Source: Bacteroidales bacterium
GTDB taxonomy: Bacteria; Bacteroidota; Bacteroidia; Bacteroidales; UBA932
Assembly (NCBI GenBank): GCA_017962025.1
Contig: JAGCWD010000123.1
Coordinates: 1 to 64,000 of the forward strand
Direction of reading: 5' to 3'
Length of the DNA stretch: 64,000 bases
In this document: piece by piece, positions 18,778 through 27,833 of the stretch
Position numbering within the stretch: the first letter of the stretch is position 1
Layout: every line of letters starts with the position of its first letter
Notes under the pieces: model-generated
Databases searched by the model: none
The model's input: only the letters and a program-made list of their open reading frames with translations
Told to the model about the DNA's origin: nothing
Program-made: the position numbers and the translations under genes

Positions 18778-19503
18778 ATGTCGAATCTTTTGGTAGAAAT
18801 AGGAAACACCGCACTCAAAGCCGCCTGGACAGACGGCCTGACGTTGGGTAAGACCTTCCGTTACCAGGGAGAAAAAATGCTGGAATTCGTCGAGTCTCTT
18901 ATTGTTAAGGAGAAACCGGCTATCATGGTTATTTCCTCTACAATAAAGATAGACAGGCGCACCGAAGAAAGGTTGGCTGCAGACTGCGGGAATTTGTTGA
19001 TTCTTGACAGGGATCATACCGAGATAATGGAAGAATATGGTCTCCCTTCTTATTTATCTTCAGACAGGGCGGCATCAGTCATTGCATCAAGGCACCTTTT
19101 TACAGGCAAGGGAAGCATCATATTCGATTTTGGGACAACTCTCACCATAGATTTTCTGGACGGTGAAGGAAAGTATCTTGGCGGAAACATCTCTCCGGGA
19201 TGCCGCACCAGGTTCAAGTCTCTGAACAGATATTCCCGTACTTTGCCGATTGTCAATACCCCTTCTAACGTCACCCAGACAGGAGATTCATTGATTTCTT
19301 CCATAGAATCGGGCGTCGTTGGCGGCATAATGTTTGAAATACAGGGTTACTTGTCTCTATTTCCGGAAAAAGTTGCTGTTTTTACCGGCGGAGACGCGTT
19401 ATATTTTGCAAAAAGAATGAAAAACTCCATCTTTGTAGTCTGCAATCTTGTGTTGATGGGGTTGGCATTAATAGCCGAAGACTATGCTGAAAGGAAAGTT
19501 TGA
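18778..19503 (+). CDS. coaX: Type III pantothenate kinase
   Basis: Phosphorylates pantothenate in the first step of coenzyme A synthesis. It is 241 residues. It has the ASKHA-fold signatures of CoaX: N-terminal VEIGNTALKAAW (phosphate 1 motif), FDFGTTLTIDFLD near 116-128 (phosphate 2 with a catalytic Asp), GGNISPGCRTRF, and a C-terminal VFTGGDA segment. It is the first gene of an envelope cluster; the next gene overlaps it by 20 bases. This coaX-porin-TPR-lptC-PPIase order resembles the one I know from Bacteroides. Confidence 0.92.
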   Translation: MSNLLVEIGNTALKAAWTDGLTLGKTFRYQGEKMLEFVESLIVKEKPAIMVISSTIKIDRRTEERLAADCGNLLILDRDHTEIMEEYGLPSYLSSDRAASVIASRHLFTGKGSIIFDFGTTLTIDFLDGEGKYLGGNISPGCRTRFKSLNRYSRTLPIVNTPSNVTQTGDSLISSIESGVVGGIMFEIQGYLSLFPEKVAVFTGGDALYFAKRMKNSIFVVCNLVLMGLALIAEDYAERKV

Positions 19504-20809
19504 CAAGATACTCCTGATCATTGCGACCATATTCTGCTCGCTCACTTTGAGTGCGCAGAATGATGCCTATAATTCCTTTTCACCCTACTCAATGTATGGG
19601 ATCGGAGATTTGTCAAGGTTTGGAACTGCTTACAACAGAAGCATGGGAGGCGTTGGAATTGCCACCAGGGACAGGAGAAACCTCAACATCCTGAATCCCG
19701 CCGCGGTGACCGAAAGGGACATTCAGTCTTTCATGTTGGATTTCAGCATCACCCAGGGTAACAGGTACTATGCCCAGAAAGACCTTCACAGTTCCAACAA
19801 CACATTTAATATCAATAGTATTATAATGTCCTTCCCGATATTCAAGCCTATGGCCATGTATGTCGGGGTGGCTCCCTACAGCGACATAGGTTACAAGATT
19901 TCAGCCTGGGAGACGGACCAGAACATAATTGCCCACACCGGATCCATCCTCAACACCGTGCAGGGATATGGTGGACTATATAATCTGTTTTCCGGAATAG
20001 GGTATAACCTTTTCAAAGGGTTCTCTGTCGGGGGCGAGGTTGACTATGTTTTCGGAAGCCTTCACAAGGACAATTCCTTCGAAATGGCATCCTCTTCCCA
20101 CAGGAGCATTTCCAGCGGTTACACTCTGACCCTTAAGGCCCTGACCGGAAAGTTCGGAGTCCAGTACGCATTCCCGATAGCAAAGGATGTCTCGGCCGTC
20201 GTAGGAGCTACCTATAAGCTTGGCACCAATGTGGGCGGAACGGTGGACAGGTTTGAGATCCAGACGATATCTTCCATCAATGACTCCACTCCTTCGCCCA
20301 GGACATATTCAGACACCCTGGGTAATGGAAAGATAAAGCTGGCAAGCGAATTTGGTGTAGGCTTGGCCGTGAAGGGAGGGGATAAATGGTCGGCAGAAGT
20401 TAACTACATCCGTTCCGACTGGTCCAACTCCGGGATGGATAAGGTCATCGGATTTGCCAATGTAGGAAACGCCGTGTTCAGCGCATCTGCTTCACAATCT
20501 GTCAGGGTAGGCTTTTCCTACGTTCCCAACCGCAACGACATCAGATACTACCGCCGGAGGATCACTTACAGGGCTGGAGCCTATTGGGACCAGGCCTACT
20601 GCAAGATAGACGGAATGGACCTGAATGCGGTCGGATTGACCTTCGGAGCGACCCTTCCGGTATTCCGCCTGAACAATGGTTTGACAATTGGCATGGATTT
20701 TGGGCAGAGGGGTTCAAAAGCAGGTAACTTGGTAAGAGAAAGATACATAAACTTCAATCTCGGACTGAACATACACGATATTTGGTTCATTAAGACCAGG
20801 TACGACTAA
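19484..20809 (+). CDS. Predicted outer-membrane beta-barrel protein (FadL/OmpP1-like)
   Basis: It is 441 residues with a signal peptide at about 1-24 ending in LSAQN. The rest is made of alternating aromatic/hydrophobic strands typical of an outer-membrane barrel, ending GLNIHDIWFIKTRYD. Early segments MGGVGIATRD and LNILNPAAV resemble the N-terminal region of FadL/PorV-like barrels of this phylum. The function is not known. The gene overlaps coaX by 20 bases and is followed by a TPR protein and lptC, so an envelope role is likely by context. Confidence 0.75.
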   Translation: MLKGKFDKILLIIATIFCSLTLSAQNDAYNSFSPYSMYGIGDLSRFGTAYNRSMGGVGIATRDRRNLNILNPAAVTERDIQSFMLDFSITQGNRYYAQKDLHSSNNTFNINSIIMSFPIFKPMAMYVGVAPYSDIGYKISAWETDQNIIAHTGSILNTVQGYGGLYNLFSGIGYNLFKGFSVGGEVDYVFGSLHKDNSFEMASSSHRSISSGYTLTLKALTGKFGVQYAFPIAKDVSAVVGATYKLGTNVGGTVDRFEIQTISSINDSTPSPRTYSDTLGNGKIKLASEFGVGLAVKGGDKWSAEVNYIRSDWSNSGMDKVIGFANVGNAVFSASASQSVRVGFSYVPNRNDIRYYRRRITYRAGAYWDQAYCKIDGMDLNAVGLTFGATLPVFRLNNGLTIGMDFGQRGSKAGNLVRERYINFNLGLNIHDIWFIKTRYD

Positions 20810-20849
20810 CATAGAAACCAAAAAGTAAAAAAACAAATACCACACGACC

Positions 20850-22154
20850 ATGAAAAAAATTACTTTAGTACTGCTGACTTTCGCAATGGCACTTGTCGGA
20901 ACAAAGGTTTCCGCACAAGGGAAGTATGGTGCAGACAGCGCCGAATGCATCAAGTATCTGTCTTACTATCAGGAGTACTACAAGCAGAAGAATTACGACG
21001 ACGCTTTACCCAGCTGGAGAAAAGCCGTCAAACTCTGCCCTCCTACTGCAAGCCAGAACATGCTTCTCAATGGTATGACCCTCCTTGCCAGGGATATAAA
21101 CAAGACCCAGGATGCAACCCGTCGTTCAGAGATGATCGACTCGCTGCTCATGTTGAACGATGTCAGGGCACAGTACTATCCCAGGTATGCTGTTGCCGCC
21201 CTTAACACCAAGGGACAGTACATCACCCAGTTCTTCAAGGATCCGAAGGTTGTCTATGACCGCCTGGACGAGATAATCGCCGCCAACCAGGAGAACACCA
21301 AGCCCAGCCTCCTGCTTCTCAAGCTCAACTCTGCAATCGACCTTTTCAAGGCTGACAAGCTCGGAGCAGAGGAAGTTATCAACACCTATCAGAATGCTAT
21401 CGCCCTTATTGGAAAGGCAGAGCAGACTGAAGAGGTTGTAAAGACCAAGGCTGATATCGAGGGTCTGTTCATCACCAGCCAGGTTGCAAGTTGCGACAAT
21501 CTTATCACCTTGTTTACCCCTCGCTATGAGGCCGATCCTAACAATATCGACCTTGTCACCAACATCGTAAAGATGATGGGAAACACCGAAGGCTGCCAGA
21601 ATAACGACCTCTTCCTCAAGGCAGTCACCAAGATGCACGCCAACGAGCCATCAGCCGCTTCAGCTTACTATCTCTATAAGCTGCACGCAGCACAGGATGA
21701 CAACTCAACCGCTGTCAGGTATCTCGAGGAAGCTCTCGGTTTCAGCGACCTGGATGCCGCAACCAAGGCCAACTATCAACTTGAACTTGCAACCTTCGCT
21801 CTCAAGAGCGGAATGAACGCCAAGTCGTTCGAAGCCGCCAGGAAGGCCGCCGAACTCGATCCCGCCAACCAGGGTAAGGCCTACTACATCATCGGTACCC
21901 TCTGGGGATCCGTACGCTGCGGTGGAAACGAGGTAGAGAGAAGGGCCAATTACTGGGTGGCAGTTGACTACCTCCAGAAGGCAAAGGCAGCAGACGAGTC
22001 CCTGACCGCAGACTGCAACAGGCTTATCGGTTCCTATAGCGTCTATTATCCGCAGAAGGCAGAAGCTTTCATGTATGACATCGTGGACGGCCAGTCTTAT
22101 ACCGTCAACTGCGGAGGCATGCATGCAACAACAACCGTAAGGACTCAGAAGTAA
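20850..22154 (+). CDS. Periplasmic tetratricopeptide-repeat protein
   Basis: It is 434 residues with a clear signal peptide (residues 1-23, ending KVSAQG). The body is helical with TPR-like units, for example YYQEYYKQKNYDDALPSWRKAVKLCP (first unit) and SFEAARKAAELDPANQGKAYYIIG (late unit). TPR proteins act as scaffolds; the partner is unknown. It lies between the barrel protein and lptC in one run, so a role in envelope assembly is inferred from position only. The last residues after about 410 are not helical repeats. Confidence 0.8.
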   Translation: MKKITLVLLTFAMALVGTKVSAQGKYGADSAECIKYLSYYQEYYKQKNYDDALPSWRKAVKLCPPTASQNMLLNGMTLLARDINKTQDATRRSEMIDSLLMLNDVRAQYYPRYAVAALNTKGQYITQFFKDPKVVYDRLDEIIAANQENTKPSLLLLKLNSAIDLFKADKLGAEEVINTYQNAIALIGKAEQTEEVVKTKADIEGLFITSQVASCDNLITLFTPRYEADPNNIDLVTNIVKMMGNTEGCQNNDLFLKAVTKMHANEPSAASAYYLYKLHAAQDDNSTAVRYLEEALGFSDLDAATKANYQLELATFALKSGMNAKSFEAARKAAELDPANQGKAYYIIGTLWGSVRCGGNEVERRANYWVAVDYLQKAKAADESLTADCNRLIGSYSVYYPQKAEAFMYDIVDGQSYTVNCGGMHATTTVRTQK

Positions 22155-22159
22155 GACTC

Positions 22160-22792
22160 TTGAAGCTCCTTTCACATATTCTAACGATGATTGCAACCGC
22201 ATCAGCGGTTGCTTTCGTCGTCTATTCCTGTGGTGGCAAACTTTCGGAAGCGGCACAACTGGATGTTTCCGAGACACCAGTCCAAACTGTTGACAGCCTG
22301 TTCATGGTCCAGACGAAAAACGGTGGACTCAAGATGCGAGTGGAAGCGGATGTGATGGAGCGTTATGATAACGACACCTGTTCCTACGAGTTGTTTCCGA
22401 AGGGACTTCACGTGTTTGCATATTCGGAAGACGATCTTCTTGAGACTGTACTTCATTCCAATAATGCAAAGCATTTCAAGAGCAAGAAAAGGGATGACGA
22501 GTACTGGTCGGCTTTCGGAAACGTCGTTGTCCAGAACATAATGAAGCAGCAGACCCTGGAGACCGACACCCTTTATTGGGACCAGACCCAGAAAGAGATC
22601 TACACGGATTGCTATGTACGCATGTTCACAAACGACGATTTCATGCAGGGATATGGGATGCGATCAGACGAGATGGCAAGGAATGCTATCCTTTTCAGGC
22701 CCTTCAACAGCTATGTCTATGTCCTTCAGGACTCGACCCGTGTAGTGATCGATTCGGTCAACTTTATTGGGCCATTGCTTAAAAAAAGATGA
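22160..22792 (+). CDS. lptC: LPS export ABC transporter periplasmic protein LptC
   Basis: Bitopic inner-membrane protein that passes lipopolysaccharide from LptBFG to LptA. It is 210 residues from a TTG start 5 bases after the TPR stop; an ATG at 22187 is an alternative and would leave a short lipoprotein-like signal ending VVYSCGG. The N-terminal segment LTMIATASAVAFVVYSC is followed by the LptC-like beta-jellyroll with FPKGLHVFAYSEDD, LETDTLYWDQ and GYGMRSDEMARN. The YWDQTQKEIYTD and GYGM elements are typical of the phylum's LptC. The CNNM-type transporter gene that I recall following lptC in Bacteroides is absent. Confidence 0.82.
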   Translation: MKLLSHILTMIATASAVAFVVYSCGGKLSEAAQLDVSETPVQTVDSLFMVQTKNGGLKMRVEADVMERYDNDTCSYELFPKGLHVFAYSEDDLLETVLHSNNAKHFKSKKRDDEYWSAFGNVVVQNIMKQQTLETDTLYWDQTQKEIYTDCYVRMFTNDDFMQGYGMRSDEMARNAILFRPFNSYVYVLQDSTRVVIDSVNFIGPLLKKR

Positions 22793-22811
22793 TTAATTAA
22801 ATAAAAATCAC

Positions 22812-22819
22812 TATCTTCG
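22812..22819 (+). promoter_or_regulatory. Possible -7 element for the PPIase gene
   Basis: TATCTTCG, a one-base variant of TAnnTTTG, lies 46 bases before the start of the PPIase gene and about 20 bases after the lptC stop. Confidence 0.35.
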
Positions 22820-22865
22820 CACCCCAATATCAATTTTTGGAAATTATAGAATAAAACAATACACA

Positions 22866-24965
22866 ATGGCGATTCTTCAAAAAACTCGCGAAAAGGCTGG
22901 TCTGGCGGTGTCTATCATCATCGCTCTGGCCCTTCTGTCTTTCATCGTGGATCCCGGTACTCTCGAGTCTGCAATCCAGATGATGTCTTCCAAGAACAAT
23001 GTCGGTGAGATCAACGGAAAAGCAGTTTCCTACATGGATTTCCAGCAGGACATCGACAATTTCACAACCGTCAATGAACTGTTGTCCGGTTCTTCTGCCC
23101 AGAACGAGCAGCAGCAGGAGCAGATCCGCAATGCCGCATGGCAGAGCCTTGTGGACAAGTACTTGTTCACCAAGAAGGCCAACGAGGCCGGTATCAGGGT
23201 TGGGGAAGACGAAATGAAGGAACTTATGGCAGGAGACATGATTTCTCCGATAATTGCCCAGAATCCTGCATTTGTGGACGAGAACGGCAACTTCTCCAAG
23301 ACAGCCCTTCAGAATTTCATAAACAGCATTCCCCAGGATGCAACCGGTAAGCTTCAGACCTATTGGAATTACATCCAGAATTCTGTCGGAACACAGCAGT
23401 ACTATGCAAAGTATGGTTCCCTCTTCAATCAGAGCAACATCCAGAACCCCTTGATGCTCAAGAGGGCGATTGCCGAGAATAACAACACAACCAACGTCGA
23501 TTTCGTGATGGTTCCCCTCGGTTTTGCCCCGGATACCACCATCAAGGTTGCTTCCGCTGACATCAAGAAGTACTATGACGCCCACAAGGACATGTTCAAG
23601 CAGAGCGCATCCCGCGATATTGAATATGTTGTCTATGAGGTCAAGCCTTCTAGCGCCGATATCGCCGCTACCAGCGAGGCTATGGACAATCTCTACGAAG
23701 AATTCAGCACTACCGACGGCATGAAGGCCTTCCTTGCCAAGAATTCCGAAAGGACCCTTGACGAGCGCTGGTACAAGGACGGAGAACTCAACGTGATCAA
23801 CTCCGACATCAATACCTTCGTCTTCGGCAATGCCACCGGAACATCTCCCGTCATCAATGATGAGAACAACAACGTCTTCTACGCAGCCAGGATCATGGAT
23901 ACCGCACAGGTTCCCGATTCTGTCTATGTAAGACACATCCTTCTCCGCGGAGTTGACGCTGCAACCAAGGCCGACAGCCTTATCGGAGTGCTTGCCAAGG
24001 GAGAGAACTTCTCCAACCTTGCAGCATCCTTCTCTGATGACACCCAGTCTTCCGCTGACGGAGAGCTTGGAAACATCGGCTGGATGACACAGAACTATAT
24101 GATTCCCGGTTTGGAGTCAGTCATGACCGCCCAGGTCGGAAGGCCTTATTCTGTAAAGACCCAGTACGGAACCCATGTTGTTGAGGTTACCAGGAGGACA
24201 GCGCCTGTTACAAAGAAGCAGGTCGCAGTCCTTGAGAAGACCGCTCTTGCCAGTGGCGAGACCTTCAATAACTATTATGCCCAGGCCAGCAAGTTCGCAA
24301 ACATTGCTGCCGGGAGTTACCAGAACTATCTTGCCGCCGTTGATTCTTGCGGTGTCTATTCACACCCCATGAACGGAGTGCTTGAGAGCACTTCAAGCTA
24401 TGGAGCGATAGATCAGGCCAAGGAAGTAACCAGGTGGATCTTTGACAACAAGGTTGGAAAGGTTTCCCCTATCATTACCGTCAACAACAATTTCTTCTTC
24501 GTGACCACCGTCAAGGGAATCCACAAGGAAGGAGTTGCTACACTCGACGAGGTCAAGGACATGATCAATCAGCAGCTTTACAACGAGCAGTTGAGCGTCA
24601 AGGCCGCCGAGAGGGTTGCCGAGAGAATCAAGGGACTGAACGATCTCCAGACTATTGCCGACACTCTTCACAGCGTCGTAAGTTCTGGTGTTGATGTGAG
24701 GTTCGCTTCGCTCGCAGGACAGGGACTGGATCCGATGTTCATCGGTGCCGCTTCAGTGGCCCCCGAAGGTCAGATTTGCGGCCCCGTTGCCGGAACAATC
24801 GGTACTTATGTGTTCAAGGTGAATTCCCGCGATATGGAGTCCTTCTTCACCGAGGATGATGCCAAGAACGCCGCAGCCCAGATGAACAGCTACAATTCCC
24901 AGATGATCCTTCCTGTCATGATGCAGGAGGCAGACGTCAAGGATAACAGGGCTCGTTTCTTCTAG
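22866..24965 (+). CDS. Membrane-anchored periplasmic peptidyl-prolyl isomerase (SurA-N/PpiD type)
   Basis: Folding helper for exported and outer-membrane proteins. It is 699 residues. A single N-terminal membrane segment (AGLAVSIIIALALLSFIVD, about 11-29) anchors it, followed by a SurA-like N-terminal chaperone region and a parvulin domain from about 350, starting YVRHILL and including FSDDTQSSADGELGNIGWM. A second, degenerate PPIase-like region follows (about 500-680). The product is PpiD-like in layout. It follows lptC but probably has its own promoter, and it ends in a bidirectional hairpin shared with the convergent lipoprotein gene. Confidence 0.9.
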   Translation: MAILQKTREKAGLAVSIIIALALLSFIVDPGTLESAIQMMSSKNNVGEINGKAVSYMDFQQDIDNFTTVNELLSGSSAQNEQQQEQIRNAAWQSLVDKYLFTKKANEAGIRVGEDEMKELMAGDMISPIIAQNPAFVDENGNFSKTALQNFINSIPQDATGKLQTYWNYIQNSVGTQQYYAKYGSLFNQSNIQNPLMLKRAIAENNNTTNVDFVMVPLGFAPDTTIKVASADIKKYYDAHKDMFKQSASRDIEYVVYEVKPSSADIAATSEAMDNLYEEFSTTDGMKAFLAKNSERTLDERWYKDGELNVINSDINTFVFGNATGTSPVINDENNNVFYAARIMDTAQVPDSVYVRHILLRGVDAATKADSLIGVLAKGENFSNLAASFSDDTQSSADGELGNIGWMTQNYMIPGLESVMTAQVGRPYSVKTQYGTHVVEVTRRTAPVTKKQVAVLEKTALASGETFNNYYAQASKFANIAAGSYQNYLAAVDSCGVYSHPMNGVLESTSSYGAIDQAKEVTRWIFDNKVGKVSPIITVNNNFFFVTTVKGIHKEGVATLDEVKDMINQQLYNEQLSVKAAERVAERIKGLNDLQTIADTLHSVVSSGVDVRFASLAGQGLDPMFIGAASVAPEGQICGPVAGTIGTYVFKVNSRDMESFFTEDDAKNAAAQMNSYNSQMILPVMMQEADVKDNRARFF

Positions 24966-24988
24966 GCCATTCTTCCAAGGAGAAAAAA

Positions 24989-25014
24989 CGGCTGACACGA
25001 AAGTGCCAGCCGTT
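24989..25014. terminator. Bidirectional terminator hairpin
   Basis: AACGGCTGACAC and GTGCCAGCCGTT form a 12-bp stem (one mismatch or wobble) around a GAAA loop. An A-run precedes it and a T-rich run follows, so it can end both the PPIase gene and the convergent lipoprotein gene. Confidence 0.85.
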
Positions 25015-25034
25015 AATTTTATATGTAATCGCCC

Positions 25035-25595
25035 TTATTCTTCTCCGGTCAGGATTTTTATGACCGCCTCCATTTTTTGGCGAAGCTTTGCGGTGTCGAT
25101 GCTTTCGGCGATTCCTTCGATCTGTTTCTTGAGTTTCGCAGTGTCAATGCTGTTTATCAGCCCTTCGACAGACTTGCGGATTTTGGCAGTGTCAATGCTT
25201 GACTTTATTCCTTCTACGGTTTCCCTGATGGACGCGGTGTCAATCTCGTCGATGATACCGTTGATAGTCTCGGGGATCTGCTCCAGAACATCTCCAAGGG
25301 CATCGGTAGCCGAACCTATCTCGCTGCTGAGAACCATTGATCCATAACGCCCCATTGCCTTCATGGTACGAACCTTTTCAGCCGTGGTGTAGGAATCATA
25401 GTTCTCCTTCATCTCGGCGACAAGGGCATCATATTCAGCCTGGGCTCTCTCCCAGTCCTCTTTTGAGTAGTTCTTGTACTCCTTCTCGGTTTTCTCTACG
25501 AAAGAGTCAAGACGGTCGGGCAGGCTCACTGTCGTTGCGCAGCCAACGGCCAAAATTATGGCTGCAAATAGGATAGCCAAAGATTGTCTTTTCAT
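25035..25595 (-). CDS. Lipoprotein with four 16-residue helical repeats (DUF6565-like N-terminus)
   Basis: It is 186 residues. A lipobox LAVGC gives a lipid-modified Cys near residue 19. The N-terminal half (SFVEKTEKEYKNYSKEDWER) resembles the DUF6565 family of small Bacteroidota lipoproteins; the family name is from memory. The second half has four tandem repeats of 16 residues built on I-D-T-A-x-I/L-R/K-x-x-V/I-E: EIDTASIRETVEGI, SIDTAKIRKSVEGL, SIDTAKLKKQIEGI and SIDTAKLRQKMEAV. They would form an amphipathic helix or coil. The function is unknown. It is downstream of ychF on the same strand with a 14-base gap, so it is probably cotranscribed. Confidence 0.8.
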   Translation of the reverse strand: MKRQSLAILFAAIILAVGCATTVSLPDRLDSFVEKTEKEYKNYSKEDWERAQAEYDALVAEMKENYDSYTTAEKVRTMKAMGRYGSMVLSSEIGSATDALGDVLEQIPETINGIIDEIDTASIRETVEGIKSSIDTAKIRKSVEGLINSIDTAKLKKQIEGIAESIDTAKLRQKMEAVIKILTGEE

Positions 25596-25609
25596 ATCTA
25601 ACCAAATTA

Positions 25610-26713
25610 TCAGACGTTAAACAGGAAATGCATGATGTCTCCATCTTGCACTACGTATTCCTTGCCTTCCGTGGCAAGTTTGCCGGCAGCCCGGGCCGCA
25701 CTTTCACTTCCGAGGGCGACATAGTCGTCATACTTGATCACTTCTGCCCTTATGAAGCCTCTTTCAAAGTCGGTGTGGATAACACCGGCGGCCTTCGGGG
25801 CCTTATCCCCTTTGTGAATTGTCCAAGCACGGCATTCGTCTGCGCCGGCGGTGAAGAAAGTCTGAAGGCCGAGAAGATGATATGCCCCCTGGATGAGCCT
25901 TACGACCCCAGACTCATTCAACCCCATTTCCTCAAGGAACATCTGCCTGTCTTCATAGCTGTCCATTTCCGCAATTTCCGATTCTGTCTTTGCGGAAATA
26001 ACCAGGATTTCCGCATTTTCATCCCGGACGGCCTCCTTTACAGCATCGACATATTTGTTGCCCGTAGCTGCAGAGGCGTCATCCACGTTGCAGACGTACA
26101 TTACCGGCTTGTTGGTCAGAAGGAAGAGGTCGTGCGACATGGCCGCTTCTTCTTCGTTGGCAAGTTCCACCGTCCTGCAGGATTTTCCCTGTTCGAGAGC
26201 TGCCTTGTAACGCAGGAGAAGGTCCACAAGCTTTTTGGCGTTCTTGTCACCTCCTGTAGTGGCTTGTTTCGTGGATTTGGCCAGTCTGGCCTCAACGGTC
26301 TCCAGGTCTTTTATCTGGAGTTCCATGTCAACCACTTCCTTGTCCCTGACAGGATCCACGCTTCCATCCACATGGACGACGTTTCCGTCGTCAAAACAGC
26401 GCAAAACATGGAGGATCGCATCTGTTTCCCGTATGTTGGCCAGAAACTGGTTACCGAGACCTTCTCCCTTGCTGGCACCTCTAACCAAACCCGCTATGTC
26501 CACAATGTCCACCGTTGCCGGGACGACACTCTTGGGTTTGCACATATCTGCGAGTACCTCCAGCCTCTTGTCGGGCACATTTGTGGAGCCAAGATTAGGC
26601 TCGATGGTACAGAAAGGGAAGTTGGCACTTTGGGCCTTTCCAGAGCTGACACAGTTGAACAAGGTTGATTTTCCCACATTGGGAAGTCCTACTATTCCAC
26701 ACTTCAGGGACAT
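25610..26713 (-). CDS. ychF: Redox-regulated ATPase/GTPase YchF (OBG family)
   Basis: Universally conserved OBG-family nucleotidase that binds ATP and ribosomes and affects the stress response and translation. It is 367 residues, the usual length. Seen: P-loop GLPNVGKSTLFN (about 8-19), NFPFCTIEPN (switch I), DIAGLVRGASKGEGLG (G3), YVCNVDD in place of the GTP-type NKxD, and a C-terminal TGS domain with TFFTAGADECRAWTI and FERGFIRAEV. A -7 element lies about 40 bases upstream. The lipoprotein gene follows in the same direction. Confidence 0.97.
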   Translation of the reverse strand: MSLKCGIVGLPNVGKSTLFNCVSSGKAQSANFPFCTIEPNLGSTNVPDKRLEVLADMCKPKSVVPATVDIVDIAGLVRGASKGEGLGNQFLANIRETDAILHVLRCFDDGNVVHVDGSVDPVRDKEVVDMELQIKDLETVEARLAKSTKQATTGGDKNAKKLVDLLLRYKAALEQGKSCRTVELANEEEAAMSHDLFLLTNKPVMYVCNVDDASAATGNKYVDAVKEAVRDENAEILVISAKTESEIAEMDSYEDRQMFLEEMGLNESGVVRLIQGAYHLLGLQTFFTAGADECRAWTIHKGDKAPKAAGVIHTDFERGFIRAEVIKYDDYVALGSESAARAAGKLATEGKEYVVQDGDIMHFLFNV

Positions 26714-26753
26714 ATCTTGCTGCTTTCTAAAATCAATTAAAAACGATGTCAGA

Positions 26754-26761
26754 CAAAGATA
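26754..26761 (-). promoter_or_regulatory. -7 promoter element for ychF
   Basis: TATCTTTG on the minus strand, about 40 bases upstream of the ychF ATG, matches TAnnTTTG. Confidence 0.5.
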
Positions 26762-26821
26762 CGAATCTAAAGAAAATGTTTTTCCCTTTCTTATCCTTTT
26801 TTACGTTTCCTTTGACCATCT

Positions 26822-27775
26822 TTGACTGTGATCTGGTTCAAGTTTAGTTTTTGTTGGAGTCTTTTCCTCGCCGCTGCGGTCTTTCCCATAAACGCGGCGG
26901 GCAGAGACTCCTTGTTGGTAATGTTCTGGAATCTTGAAAACTATTTTGACTGGAAACAGGACACCATGTTCGTGAGGCAGCATTGGTCAAAACGGAAATT
27001 CATGGTAAAGAGCAGGGCGATTGCAAAAGCTGTCCTATGGATAGCAGATGAGGAAGGCAAGCTGCCGGATGCAATAGGATTTGCTGAAGTTGAAAACCGT
27101 TTCGTCTTGGAAAGGCTTGTTCATGACACTCCACTCTCAAAGGCTGGATATGGGATAATACATTTTGATTCTCCGGATCCTAGAGGAATAGACGTCGCCC
27201 TTCTTTACCGCAAGGCTACATTGAAACCGTTGAGGGCAGGTCCTATAAAGATTGAAAACGTGTCTGGGCCGCCCATGAAGACAAGAGACATCCTCTTGGC
27301 AGAATTCGTTCGCGCAGGCGGGGACAGTGTGGCTTTTCTGGTGAACCATCATCCGTCAAAGTACGGAGGAGGTTCTTCTTCCCGAAGGAGGGTGGCCATG
27401 GAAAGGCTTAGGGAAATAACGGATTCATTGTTTTCTGAAGGCTGGTGCGACGTGGTGTCTATGGGGGATTTCAACGACACTCCGGAGTCCGCAGAGGAAT
27501 ATTCAGAGATCATGGTCAACCTTGCCATTCCGCTGGCTTCCAAGGGGCAGGGGACCATTAAATATTCAGGAAAGTGGGAGATGATAGACATGTTTTTCAT
27601 TTCTCGCTCTTTGGCGGAAAGGAATACGGGGGCGGGAATGAAAGCCGAAAAAATACCCTTCCTTATGGTGCGAGACAATGCTCATTCTGGAGAAAAACCG
27701 TTCCGTACGTTCTCTGGCCCAACATACTCCGGAGGGGTAAGCGATCATTGTCCGATAGCGCTCATGATTCAATAA
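26822..27775 (+). CDS. Secreted endonuclease/exonuclease/phosphatase (EEP) family protein
   Basis: Metal-dependent phosphodiesterase-fold protein; the substrate (nucleic acid, lipid or sugar phosphate) is unknown. It is 317 residues from a TTG start; GTG at 26828 is equally possible, and no ATG precedes the core. The N-terminus (WSLFLAAAVFPINAAG) is a signal peptide. EEP motifs are in order: VMFWNLENYFD with metal-binding Asn/Glu region, GFAEVEN (catalytic Glu), VNHHPSKYGG, MGDFNDTPES and the terminal GVSDHCPIALM with the catalytic Asp-His. It is divergent from ychF and followed by galK, which has its own promoter. Confidence 0.85.
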   Translation: MTVIWFKFSFCWSLFLAAAVFPINAAGRDSLLVMFWNLENYFDWKQDTMFVRQHWSKRKFMVKSRAIAKAVLWIADEEGKLPDAIGFAEVENRFVLERLVHDTPLSKAGYGIIHFDSPDPRGIDVALLYRKATLKPLRAGPIKIENVSGPPMKTRDILLAEFVRAGGDSVAFLVNHHPSKYGGGSSSRRRVAMERLREITDSLFSEGWCDVVSMGDFNDTPESAEEYSEIMVNLAIPLASKGQGTIKYSGKWEMIDMFFISRSLAERNTGAGMKAEKIPFLMVRDNAHSGEKPFRTFSGPTYSGGVSDHCPIALMIQ

Positions 27776-27782
27776 TATTTAC

Positions 27783-27790
27783 TATTTTTG
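27783..27790 (+). promoter_or_regulatory. -7 promoter element for galK
   Basis: TATTTTTG, 43 bases before the galK ATG, matches TAnnTTTG. Confidence 0.55.
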
Positions 27791-27833
27791 TAAGAACGGC
27801 ACGAATTACATAATATCAAATAACACTCAAATC

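Noticed and set aside
22830..23936. Long minus-strand open frame (368 codons) opposite the PPIase gene
   Set aside because: It is a shadow of the plus-strand gene, whose domains are recognizable; the antisense product has no signal or family features and is rich in codon-complement patterns.
24703..24722. TTCGCTTCGCTCGC in the PPIase gene resembling the palindromic element core
   Set aside because: It encodes normal protein sequence (RFASLAG) and has no flanking arms or CCGAGGGTGGC block, so it is not a third copy.
25628..26668. Plus-strand open frame of 346 codons opposite ychF
   Set aside because: Shadow of the conserved ychF gene.
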